Assembly: GCF_001433995.1 (NCBI RefSeq)
Contig: NZ_AZCX01000004.1
Coordinates: forward strand, 186,001 to 250,000
Direction of reading: 5' to 3'
Origin: Secundilactobacillus kimchicus JCM 15530
GTDB lineage: Bacteria; Bacillota; Bacilli; Lactobacillales; Lactobacillaceae
DNA length: 64,000 nt
Of the stretch, positions 24,685 through 31,823 are shown in pieces. The notes under the pieces are model-generated. The model saw only the letters and a program-made list of their open reading frames with translations, did not search any database and was not told the origin of the DNA. The position numbers were made by a program, and so were the translations under genes. Each line of letters opens with the position of its first letter. The first letter of the stretch is position 1.

Positions 24685-24784
24685 TTACAACTAACCTGGT
24701 TGTGAAAAGTACATTGCACCATGATTTATTGATGAATTTTCAAATAACATTATTTGTTCGAATATTTTTAGTTGTATATTGTCT

Positions 24785-24930
24785 CGATGTCAGGTATTAT
24801 TCTTGTTGGTAGCTCAGTTACTCCTCTGATACCCCTACAGTAGTTACCAGCGATAGAGACTCCCCCAAATTTTCTCGTCGCAAAATATAACCTCAAAGCC
24901 ACCTATATTCTCTCGTAGGTGGCTTTTATT
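24785..24930 (+). ncRNA. Candidate small RNA F with C-rich loop
   Basis: A TATATT -10 at 24775-24780 precedes a region with no ORF. A hairpin at 24850-24881 (GCGA..GAGA pairing with TCTCGTCGC) exposes the loop CTCCCCCAAATTT. The terminator has AAAGCCACCTA/TAGGTGGCTTT (24895-24926) then TATT. The promoter is weaker than those of the other units and the closing stem is not clear, so the 5' end is uncertain. Confidence 0.45.
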
Positions 24931-25025
24931 GTGCATCCAATTATTGAATAAGTGAGTGCACTCAATTGTTGTGATGGCCTGAAAAAGTTCTGCCCAAACT
25001 AGCCTAATGATGATATACTGCTTTA

Positions 25026-25132
25026 TGCGGAGGAGCTTCCCCAAACATGAAGCGGTTTCTCATCTTTTATTCAGGATGATCCTAGATCCTCCGCGTATGA
25101 GCACCTATTTCTTACGAAGTAGGTGCTTTTTT
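25026..25132 (+). ncRNA. Candidate small RNA C with C-rich loop
   Basis: Extended -10 TG-A-TATACT at 25011-25019. The predicted start coincides with the closing stem GCGGAGGA (25027-25034), which pairs with TCCTCCGC (25087-25094). Inside, GCTTC/GAAGC (25035-25039 and 25049-25053) shows the loop CCCAAACAT, followed by GTTTCTCATCTTTTATTC and a GGAT/ATCC hairpin. The terminator is AGCACCTA/TAGGTGCT (25100-25127) and a T run. The order of elements is the same as in RNA B, and stem sequences differ in compensating ways. Confidence 0.6.
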
Positions 25133-25225
25133 ACGGGTATAATTTAAAGCTGGTATTACGGCTCTGAAATTGAAAAGCTTTTTTCTTGAACTAAACAGAG
25201 CTTTTGCGTAGGCTATAGTAGATAG

Positions 25226-25290
25226 GACGGTTCTTGGGGAAACTAAAGGTTGGAATAGTAAAACACTCCGTTATTTTGGAGTGTTTTTTG
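25226..25290 (+). ncRNA. Candidate small RNA E
   Basis: TATAGT -10 at 25214-25219 and a strong terminator AACACTCC/GGAGTGTT (25262-25285) with a T run bound a transcript of about 65 bases without an ORF. It contains TTGGGGAA, an eight-base perfect complement of TTCCCCAA in the loop region of RNA C. It could act as an anti-small-RNA, or the match could be chance. No TG extension precedes the -10. Confidence 0.35.
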
Positions 25291-25342
25291 TTTAATTTAG
25301 AAAAATGTCGGTTTTATAAGTCAAAAAATGATAAAATTTAAT

Positions 25343-25450
25343 CGCGTGGTGCCAGTGGATTGCGCTTACACTTAAACTTTCTAGATTGTGATTACCTCTT
25401 GGCCTATATAACCACGCAGAGCACTTACTTATACAGTAGGTGCTTTTTAT
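25343..25450 (+). ncRNA. Candidate small RNA D
   Basis: Extended -10 TG-A-TAAAAT at 25329-25337, the same as RNA A. Closing stem GCGTGGT (25344-25350) with ACCACGC (25411-25417), then GCCA/TGGC further inside. Terminator AGCACTTA/TAGGTGCT (25420-25444) plus TTTTT. No ORF. It ends 30 bases before the first lysis gene, so it is also the boundary of the lysis module. Confidence 0.55.
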
Positions 25451-25479
25451 TTACTTAAAATTTGAAAGAAGGGGATAAA

Positions 25480-25884
25480 ATGAAAAATCAGAAACTAGTG
25501 TTTAAATCATCAATTAAAGAGAATCCGTTGCATATCATGCTTGGTCTATTTCAGATTGCCATTGGGATCCACTTGGTCTTGAGTGATCAGTATTTTATTT
25601 GGCCTCCAGTGCTGTCAGGCATTGCCAATGATGATATTTTTGGCGGGGCGTTTGTTGTCTTAGGGACGTTGTTATTGTATTGGGTAATCGATTTTAATCG
25701 TTCTGTGCGATTTGATCATGCTTTGCTGATTGTATCAGCGTTTATGATGACTTTTTTGACCTGTCTTCAGCTGGCACACTTTATCAAGCTGGGTATTGAT
25801 ATGCCGTGGATTAGTAATGCGGCTTTAACTGTAGTGGTTTTTTATTTAGCTAAACGGAGTGATTCGGGGAGCGCTTCGTTATGA
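25480..25884 (+). CDS. Small membrane protein of the lysis module
   Basis: 134 residues from the ATG at 25480 (AGAAGGGG upstream; the TTG at 25462 has no ribosome site). Four hydrophobic segments are visible: near residues 17-35, 52-75, 85-105 and 110-125. It is the first gene of the lysis block and overlaps the next gene by four bases (ATGA). It may be a holin-associated or antiholin-like membrane protein. No family is recognised. Confidence 0.55.
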   Translation: MKNQKLVFKSSIKENPLHIMLGLFQIAIGIHLVLSDQYFIWPPVLSGIANDDIFGGAFVVLGTLLLYWVIDFNRSVRFDHALLIVSAFMMTFLTCLQLAHFIKLGIDMPWISNAALTVVVFYLAKRSDSGSASL

Positions 25885-26108
25885 ATTGGCTGGGGGAGAT
25901 TGTCCACCAGTTTGGCCCCGTTATTGCGATTGTGCCCGCTTTTGCGGCGGCCTATTTTACCCATGATTTAGGAAAACGTAAGTCGCAACAAGAACAATGG
26001 GAATCACTGTATACCAAAGCATTAACGCGAGCTGAGAAAGCTGAACAGCAAAACGTAGCACTGCAACATAAAATTGATCGCTATATTCAAAAGTATGGCG
26101 ACTTATAG
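25881..26108 (+). CDS. Membrane-anchored coiled-coil lysis-module protein
   Basis: 75 residues: one N-terminal membrane helix (about 10-27, FGPVIAIVPAFAAAYF), then a charged coiled coil to the end (SLYTKALTRAEKAEQQNVAL). The layout is the reverse of XhlA, whose membrane helix is C-terminal. Position between a membrane protein and a holin suggests a holin partner or spanin-like factor. The start codon overlaps the previous stop. Confidence 0.55.
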   Translation: MNWLGEIVHQFGPVIAIVPAFAAAYFTHDLGKRKSQQEQWESLYTKALTRAEKAEQQNVALQHKIDRYIQKYGDL

Positions 26109-26119
26109 GAGAGGATAAT

Positions 26120-26395
26120 ATGGATTTAATTCAACAACTTAATTTAGGGACGACGGCCGAACTGATGATTACAGTTTTGGTCGTTTTTTGTATCACTCAG
26201 GCCTTTAAAACGACGCGGCTAGGTAACCATTACTTGCCTTGGATAGCCATGGGGGCGGGTATTTTGGTCGGCTTGGTGGCAACTGCCACGACGGGTGACA
26301 CGAATTACCTGTCTAGTGCTGTAATGGGGCTGTTAGTTGGTGGTTTTACAGCCGGCTTATTTGATGGATTTAAAGGTTTTGGAGGGATTAAATAA
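26120..26395 (+). CDS. Phage holin
   Basis: 91 residues with three hydrophobic stretches (about 15-28, 42-59 and 65-83) and a short polar end FDGFKGFGGIK. It lies directly before the amidase, overlapping it as TAATG. Small size, membrane segments and this position are the standard features of Gram-positive phage holins that form lethal pores and release or activate the endolysin. Confidence 0.75.
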   Translation: MDLIQQLNLGTTAELMITVLVVFCITQAFKTTRLGNHYLPWIAMGAGILVGLVATATTGDTNYLSSAVMGLLVGGFTAGLFDGFKGFGGIK

Positions 26396-27159
26396 TGGGA
26401 TATCCAATTAATAATGATTATGCTTTGGGTGCCACTGAAGGTGATGGGCGAATGGCTGTTAAGCGGTTTATCATTGCGCATGATACTGGCAACGATGCCA
26501 ACAAGGGCGCCCATTCAGCTCGAAACGAAGCGGCGTATATGAAAGGACATTACGGTGCCGCATATACCCATTTTATTGTGGACGATACGGCGATTTTCCA
26601 AGTTGGGCAGCCGGGATATGTGGCTTGGGGTGCTTTAGATGCTAACCCGTACAGCCCGATGCAAGTCGAACTAGCTCATGTTGATACGCAGGCCCGTTTT
26701 AATGAATCTTATAAGCGCTATATTTGGTTGATTCGATATTACGCCAAAAAGTACGGGATTCCTTTAACATTGGATAAAGGTGGACGCACAACTGAAGGAG
26801 TTAAGACGCATAAGTGGGTGACTCAACATTTCGGTGGCGACCATGTTGACCCTTACGGTTATTTGGCTAAATGGGGGATCAGTAAACGGCAATTTGCTAA
26901 GGATTTAAAGAATGGAGTGGTAGGAACAATGGGCGAGCCAGAATACTACAAAACTAAAGGGCTTTATGAAGTTGTTGCACCAAAAGTGTACGCATACAAA
27001 GATCTTAAGGCACAACAGAAGCGGGCTGTGCGTTTTATGAAGGGGAGTCGTTTTTATGCTCAACCGAAGAAGTACGGTAAGATTTACCGCTTTAAAACCG
27101 CTGTCGGTTACGTGACTGCCAACAAGGACTATGTAAAATTTATTAAGGCTCTCAAATAA
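26395..27159 (+). CDS. Endolysin: N-acetylmuramoyl-L-alanine amidase with C-terminal wall-binding repeat
   Basis: 254 residues. Residues 1-170 are an amidase_2-type domain: FIIAHDTGND (zinc histidine near 29), AAYTHFIVDD, and GGDHVDPYGYLAKWGI with the second zinc histidine region. It cuts the bond between muramic acid and L-alanine. Residues 190-254 form a cell-wall-binding module of the SLAP/DUF5776 kind: LYEVVAPKVYAYKDLKA to VGYVTANKDYV. A related module occurs in the surface protein encoded at 30106-31734. No signal peptide, so release depends on the holin. Confidence 0.88.
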   Translation: MGYPINNDYALGATEGDGRMAVKRFIIAHDTGNDANKGAHSARNEAAYMKGHYGAAYTHFIVDDTAIFQVGQPGYVAWGALDANPYSPMQVELAHVDTQARFNESYKRYIWLIRYYAKKYGIPLTLDKGGRTTEGVKTHKWVTQHFGGDHVDPYGYLAKWGISKRQFAKDLKNGVVGTMGEPEYYKTKGLYEVVAPKVYAYKDLKAQQKRAVRFMKGSRFYAQPKKYGKIYRFKTAVGYVTANKDYVKFIKALK

Positions 27160-27183
27160 CCTTTAGCTGTGCTATAATAAAAA

Positions 27184-27283
27184 CGCTTAATGAGTCATAT
27201 ACAAATTTTGAAGAGCCTGAATTCTTCATCTAACCTAGTTTCGTCTAGCCGCCTGCCCTTATTGGGGTAGGCGGCTTCTTATA
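27184..27283 (+). ncRNA. Candidate small RNA G or endolysin-operon trailer with terminator
   Basis: An extended -10 consensus, TG-C-TATAAT (27170-27178), lies just after the endolysin gene. A transcript from about 27184 would contain GAAGA/TCTTC and end in a strong terminator GCCGCCTG..CCC/GGGG..AGGCGGC (27248-27275) with TTCTTATATTTT. It shares promoter type and spacing with RNAs A-D but not the closing stem or terminator. The terminator also serves the lysis operon. Confidence 0.45.
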
Positions 27284-27350
27284 TTTTGTTCACGAAATTT
27301 ACAAAAACTATTCCAATAAGATGTAAAACGAGGAAATCGGCAGGGTCGCC

Positions 27351-27500
27351 TTAATGAGTAAAGTATAAAAAAAAGAAGGTTAACACTGGAAAGATCATCA
27401 CGGCCAGGCCAAAGTATATAGTTTTAGACACGTTATATTTGAGTCCGATACTCATAATAATAAAGCCCAAAAAGCAAAAGCCAATAAGCGTAGAGATCAT
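27351..27500 (-). CDS. Small two-helix membrane protein
   Basis: 49 residues, ATG at 27500 on the minus strand with AAGGAG about 11 bases upstream. The sequence MISTLIGFCFLGFIIMSIGL, a short loop LKYNVSKTI and a second hydrophobic helix give two membrane spans. The first base of the terminator lies about 70 bases beyond its stop. No family is recognised. Possible roles include a small peptide toxin, an immunity protein or a prophage membrane moron. The clear ribosome site and uninterrupted frame support it as real. Confidence 0.5.
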   Translation of the reverse strand: MISTLIGFCFLGFIIMSIGLKYNVSKTIYFGLAVMIFPVLTFFFLYFTH

Positions 27501-27853
27501 TTTATTAATTCTCCTTTTCGTTATTCAAATGGGATCTTTTTAAAAATATACCTTAGTTAAATTAACCCGATTGTACCAACAGTTTTTAAATCATTTCAAT
27601 GGTCGACATGGATATGTGAACAGTATTAACAATATCGCGTATTGTTGCCACCCGGGAGGTCTGTTTCCCCAAAGGCGAGCATTTTTATATATGATGAATT
27701 TATACCTCAAATACAATGGCACCCGATTAAAAAGAAACGTAAGTAGTCGTAATCTAGCTTGCTTTAATTCTGTAATTGAATACAGCTAAATACTTGAATT
27801 CAAGTTTTAAATAGGGTACAACCAAAATATAGGAATGTTAAGGGGGAAATGAC
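27501..27853. other. Intergenic region upstream of catalase
   Basis: No supported gene. A 72-codon + frame (27571-27789) starts with TTG and lacks a ribosome site. A perfect 14-bp palindrome, ACTTGAATTCAAGT, at 27792-27805 lies about 50 bases before the catalase start and could be an operator. It does not match the PerR box I know. Confidence 0.4.
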
Positions 27854-29299
27854 ATGACAGAAAAGCTAACTACCGAATCGGGTCAACCTTGGTCGGATAA
27901 TAATCATTCGCAAACAGCCGGGAAACGTGGCCCAGTACTGATGCAAGATTATGAACTACTTGAAAAATTGGCACATTTTAACAGAGAACGAATTCCGGAA
28001 CGAGTCGTACACGCAAAAGGAGCCGGAGCTAAAGGATCTTTTAAATTAACGAGAGATATGTCCGATTATACCAAAGCTGATTTATTTAATGGAGAAGGTA
28101 AGGAAACACCTTTGGCTATCAGATTTTCCCAAGTAGCTGGGGAGTCTGGTTATCCTGATACGATCAGAGACGTTCGGGGATTTGCGATTAAACTTTATAC
28201 TGCAGAGGGGAATTATGACATTGTTGGGAATAACACACCTGTTTTCTTTATAAATGATCCTCTAAAGTTTCCGGACTTTATTCATTCTCAAAAAAGGGAT
28301 CCGAAGACACATCTTCGAGATAATGAGATGCAATGGGATTTTTGGGCTCATTCTCCGGAAAGTACGCACCAGGTGACTTATTTGATGGGCGATCGTGGTA
28401 ATCCGGCTAGTTACAGAACTATGAATGGGTATGGAAGTCATACATTTAAATGGGTTAACGCACATGGTGAAGCTTTTTGGGTGAAGTATCACTTTATCAG
28501 TGATCAAGGTGTTCATAACATGACTGATGATGCGGCGGAAAAAATCGCAGGCAAAGACACCGATTATCTATTACATGACCTGTATGATGCTATTGAAGAA
28601 AAGAATTTCCCTAAGTGGAAAGTAGCGGTGCAGATTATTCCTTATAAAGATGGATTCAGCTATAAATCGGATATTTTTGATGTGACAAAGGTAGTATCGC
28701 ACAAAGATTACCCATTAGTCACAATAGGTGAATTTACGTTAAACGAAAATCCAACGAACTATTTCGATGAAGTCGAGGAGTTAGCGTTCTCACCGGCCAA
28801 TTTGGTACCAGGAATTGAGGCTTCACCAGATAAATTATTGCAGGGGCGTTTATTTGGGTACAAAGATGCTGCAAGGTATCGACTTGGGGCAAACTATGAG
28901 CAACTACCAATAAACCGGCCCATTAACGAGGTTCATAATTACGCTCGTGATGGATTTATGGCACAAAATCAAGATGATAGTGTTAATTACGAACCGAACA
29001 GTAAAAACGGTCCTAAAGAAGTGCATAAAGCGAAAATTCACGCAGATGGTGTGTCAGGTGAAACCGGCCATTTCAAGCCATATGATACCGACTTCTATTC
29101 ACAGGCCGGAGACTTGTATCGTTTGATGTCAGATGACGAACAAGAACGGTTAATCCAAACGATTGTTAATGCGTTTAGTACTTTCGATAATGATGAAATC
29201 AAGATCTTGGCTACGCAAAACTTCTACCATGCAGACAAAGATTATGGAAAGAGAATTGCCAGCGCGGCACATCTGGACATTTCTAAAGTTATTGATTAG
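27854..29299 (+). CDS. katA: Haem catalase
   Basis: 481 residues, with AGGGGG upstream. It converts hydrogen peroxide to water and oxygen in the cytoplasm. It has the small-subunit (clade 3 length) monofunctional catalase signatures: the distal histidine H53 in [12 protein letters not shown], the [16 protein letters not shown] block with the distal asparagine, and the proximal haem-ligand tyrosine Y336 in [17 protein letters not shown]. Lactobacilli usually cannot make haem, so activity would need haem from outside. It stands alone between a terminator and small secreted-protein genes in AT-rich DNA next to the prophage, suggesting acquisition by transfer. Confidence 0.96.
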   Translation: MTEKLTTESGQPWSDNNHSQTAGKRGPVLMQDYELLEKLAHFNRERIPERVVHAKGAGAKGSFKLTRDMSDYTKADLFNGEGKETPLAIRFSQVAGESGYPDTIRDVRGFAIKLYTAEGNYDIVGNNTPVFFINDPLKFPDFIHSQKRDPKTHLRDNEMQWDFWAHSPESTHQVTYLMGDRGNPASYRTMNGYGSHTFKWVNAHGEAFWVKYHFISDQGVHNMTDDAAEKIAGKDTDYLLHDLYDAIEEKNFPKWKVAVQIIPYKDGFSYKSDIFDVTKVVSHKDYPLVTIGEFTLNENPTNYFDEVEELAFSPANLVPGIEASPDKLLQGRLFGYKDAARYRLGANYEQLPINRPINEVHNYARDGFMAQNQDDSVNYEPNSKNGPKEVHKAKIHADGVSGETGHFKPYDTDFYSQAGDLYRLMSDDEQERLIQTIVNAFSTFDNDEIKILATQNFYHADKDYGKRIASAAHLDISKVID

Positions 29300-29329
29300 G
29301 TATCTAATAAATTCAATACCACTGATAGG

Positions 29330-29360
29330 ACACCCTTCTTAAAAAGATTGGGTGTTTTTA
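29330..29360 (+). terminator. Intrinsic terminator after catalase
   Basis: ACACCC/GGGTGT stem followed by TTTTTATTTT, 30 bases after the catalase stop codon. The 240-base gap to the next gene holds nothing else recognisable. Confidence 0.7.
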
Positions 29361-29538
29361 TTTTCTTATAGTGGGCAGATGTATTACCATAATTTTTTCA
29401 TTTAAATAAATGATGCTTTCTAGTGAAGACTATTAAAAATATTAAACGATCTAGCAAAATCGCTGTAATCATTCAATTTTAAATGATGTAATGGCCGTGT
29501 ACCTGAAACAAAATATATTACTGATGGAGGCAACACTT

Positions 29539-29937
29539 ATGAAAAGATTTGTAATGCTGTTTACCACGTTGATGGCGCTGTCTGTTATGGGTATTAGTGT
29601 AAGTGCAAAAACAACTTCAACTAAAGGGCCAATGGTAGGACAGCTAAAGTATACTAAGACAAAAATGAACGCCAAATTCAACAATAACTACGGTTCATTT
29701 AAGTTATACAACCATGTACCTAACAGTAACTATAAAAAGATCAAGACAATTTCTTGGAAAAAATCAGGAATTAATTTAAAAAAGATTAGCCAATTCCCTG
29801 TCAAAGTTAACATGACCGCCAACCAGGCCACACAATATAATTGGTATCGTTTCTCAGTGTCTAAGAAGGTTAACCATAAGAATGTCACAACTAATTATTG
29901 GATTTACGGTCAAGCTCTCAAAAATATTAATAAATAA
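29539..29937 (+). CDS. Small secreted basic protein
   Basis: 132 residues from the ATG at 29539 (GGAGG upstream). A signal peptide MKRFVMLFTTLMALSVMGIS with likely cleavage after SVSA leaves a mature protein of about 109 residues, rich in Lys, Asn and Tyr. It contains SWKKSGINLKKISQFPVKV. No cysteine, wall anchor or catalytic motif is seen. It could bind the wall by charge. I do not recognise the family. A terminator follows. Confidence 0.6.
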   Translation: MKRFVMLFTTLMALSVMGISVSAKTTSTKGPMVGQLKYTKTKMNAKFNNNYGSFKLYNHVPNSNYKKIKTISWKKSGINLKKISQFPVKVNMTANQATQYNWYRFSVSKKVNHKNVTTNYWIYGQALKNINK

Positions 29938-29966
29938 AAAAAAACGGAATTCTAGTTCGATTTTCT

Positions 29967-30000
29967 AAACTGCCCATCTCTGAAGACGGACAGTTTTTTG
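29967..30000 (+). terminator. Intrinsic terminator
   Basis: AAACTG-CC/GG-CAGTTTT hairpin ending in TTTTTTG downstream of the small secreted protein gene. Confidence 0.65.
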
Positions 30001-30105
30001 TTACAAATTAAAAATAAAGTAGGCTTTATATTATACATAATTCGAATTTTGTTTGCATTAAATATGACACTATGTTAAATTTATATCCAAAAGGAGGCGC
30101 TTGCA

Positions 30106-31734
30106 TTGAAGTGTCAAAACATATTGTTTGGATTTACGATATCGTTATCGGTGAGTTTATGTTTGCTGAACGCAAATGTAACAAATGTAGTAGCTGTATC
30201 TAGTGATGAAAATCGTGAGGAGGTTAATGCACATTTAGATAACGAAAATGTAGTTTTTGGAGACGAAAGATTGGGGAAGATAGTTGCGCAGGCTATGGGG
30301 AAAACCGACAAGATAACATATGGGGACGTGCGAAACTATTCTGGAAGAAAATTAAATATTTCAGCGATTCCACATACTGTGTCGAACCTCACTTCTTTGA
30401 AGGGATTAGAATCACTTAAAGAACTCAATCATTCCGAGATTGAGTATCTTGGTTTGAATGTAGCGAAAGGCGTGTCGCTAAAACCCTTATCAGGGCTAAA
30501 AGTCTCAGATTTATCGCTGCAACAGGATGGTATGCATAACGCTGACTTTGAGGCCCTAAACAGTATTGAATTTACGGATCCTCAAAAATCGTTTAATCAT
30601 ATCGAATTAGTCGGAAATACTGAATATTCAAATCAAGAAGGATTGACCAATGACGATTTAACTCGTTTGTCACCATTATTTGAAAAGGTTGCGAAAGCGA
30701 ATCAGGGAACTAAGGATTTTGGATTTAACCTGTCGAATCAAAGAATAACAGATTTTTCTTTCTTTAATAAACCCGCTTTTAGCCGGGACATGGACATTTT
30801 TGCGACGGCAGAATTTCAGGTCTTTAGTAAAAATCCGATTTATATTGATCCAGATACATTTACTTCTGAGACGCCAATCAAGGTAACCTCGCAGGTTTTA
30901 GGCATAAAGTCTGAACCCATCCAAACCAGTACAAGGATTTATAATACAAGTACCGGTGATTGGGAGAAGATAAATAAAGACGGGAATACTTTTGTCTCTA
31001 CAGGTAACGTAGCTAAAGGAAGCAAATGGCTAATCGTGGGAAATCAATTTAATCTTGATGGGTATCCAGCAACAATAACATATGAGAACGGACAAACTCT
31101 GAGAACAGACGGATATCAGTACTACGCCTTAAAATGGGAAAAGGAACCAAGACCGACACCGACACCAACGCCGACACCAACGCCAACGCCGACACCGACA
31201 CCAACGCCGACACCAACGCCAACGCCGACACCAACACCCAAGGCAGTAGCAGTGAAGGGACAAGCAATTTATGCCATTCGGGCAGTGGGCTTATACCGAA
31301 ACGGACAGTTTAGCAAACACAATCGCATTAAGTACTATCGCAAGGCTAAGCGAATTAATCGGCCTGAGTTTGTTGTTAAGGGTTACAAACGAGATAGTCA
31401 GGGCCATTTAAGATATCGAGTACAACAATATGACCCGTATAAAGCGCGTTATGTTAAAGGCACTTCTGGATATATAACGGCTAGTTCTAGATATGTAGTT
31501 TCAGCTTACTATGCAACAAAACCAAAAACCAAAAAAATTCGAGTGATTAATCCGACTGGAATTTATGAATATAACAAATATTCGTTATCCGGGAGGAGTA
31601 CACACGTTAAAGTAGGCCAAACATTAAAAGTCACTCAAATTCGTAAATACAAGTACGCCACAAGATACCGTTTAACAAATGGCAAGTACATCACGGCGAA
31701 TAAAAAATTTGTAGTCTTTTCAAGTATCAAGTAA
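30106..31734 (+). CDS. Secreted surface protein: LRR-like domain, TP-repeat stalk, two wall-binding repeats
   Basis: 542 residues, TTG start nine bases after AGGAGG. A signal peptide spans about 1-31. Residues 45-230 show a short leucine-rich, internalin-like pattern (LTSLKGLESLKEL, LKPLSGLKVSDLSLQ). Residues 230-345 are beta-rich. Residues 350-382 are an uninterrupted run of alternating Thr-Pro (at 31150-31240), a stiff stalk. The C-terminal 160 residues carry two SLAP/DUF5776-type repeats, ending GYITASSRYV and GKYITANKKFV, likely to bind the cell wall non-covalently. No LPXTG motif. It is probably an adhesin or host-interaction protein. Confidence 0.75.
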   Translation: MKCQNILFGFTISLSVSLCLLNANVTNVVAVSSDENREEVNAHLDNENVVFGDERLGKIVAQAMGKTDKITYGDVRNYSGRKLNISAIPHTVSNLTSLKGLESLKELNHSEIEYLGLNVAKGVSLKPLSGLKVSDLSLQQDGMHNADFEALNSIEFTDPQKSFNHIELVGNTEYSNQEGLTNDDLTRLSPLFEKVAKANQGTKDFGFNLSNQRITDFSFFNKPAFSRDMDIFATAEFQVFSKNPIYIDPDTFTSETPIKVTSQVLGIKSEPIQTSTRIYNTSTGDWEKINKDGNTFVSTGNVAKGSKWLIVGNQFNLDGYPATITYENGQTLRTDGYQYYALKWEKEPRPTPTPTPTPTPTPTPTPTPTPTPTPTPTPKAVAVKGQAIYAIRAVGLYRNGQFSKHNRIKYYRKAKRINRPEFVVKGYKRDSQGHLRYRVQQYDPYKARYVKGTSGYITASSRYVVSAYYATKPKTKKIRVINPTGIYEYNKYSLSGRSTHVKVGQTLKVTQIRKYKYATRYRLTNGKYITANKKFVVFSSIK

Positions 31735-31738
31735 TTTT

Positions 31739-31780
31739 AAAACCCGCTTACCTTTTGAAGGTGAGCGGGTTTGTTTTTTT
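31739..31780 (+). terminator. Intrinsic terminator after surface protein gene
   Basis: AACCCGCT/AGCGGGTT stem with inner ACCTT/AAGGT and a following run TTGTTTTTTT. Confidence 0.8.
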
Positions 31781-31823
31781 AATAAAGGGTCACCTTGGGA
31801 AGCCTTAATCGTATCCCAAAATG

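Noticed and set aside
24844-25044. 66-codon frame on the minus strand in the small-RNA block
   Set aside because: No ribosome site; overlaps RNA F and the promoter of RNA C in antisense.
24140-25450. Idea that RNAs A-D are RNA anti-CRISPRs mimicking the repeat
   Set aside because: Only short resemblance (GCGGAGG in RNA C, CGCG-GGTG in RNA D) and no full repeat copy; the shared architecture is better explained as a separate RNA family, though a link cannot be excluded.
27571-27789. 72-codon + frame before the catalase gene
   Set aside because: TTG start, no ribosome site, odd composition and no recognisable family; treated as non-coding.
31150-31240. Possible CRISPR or satellite repeat
   Set aside because: In-frame Thr-Pro coding repeat within a secreted protein; no spacers.
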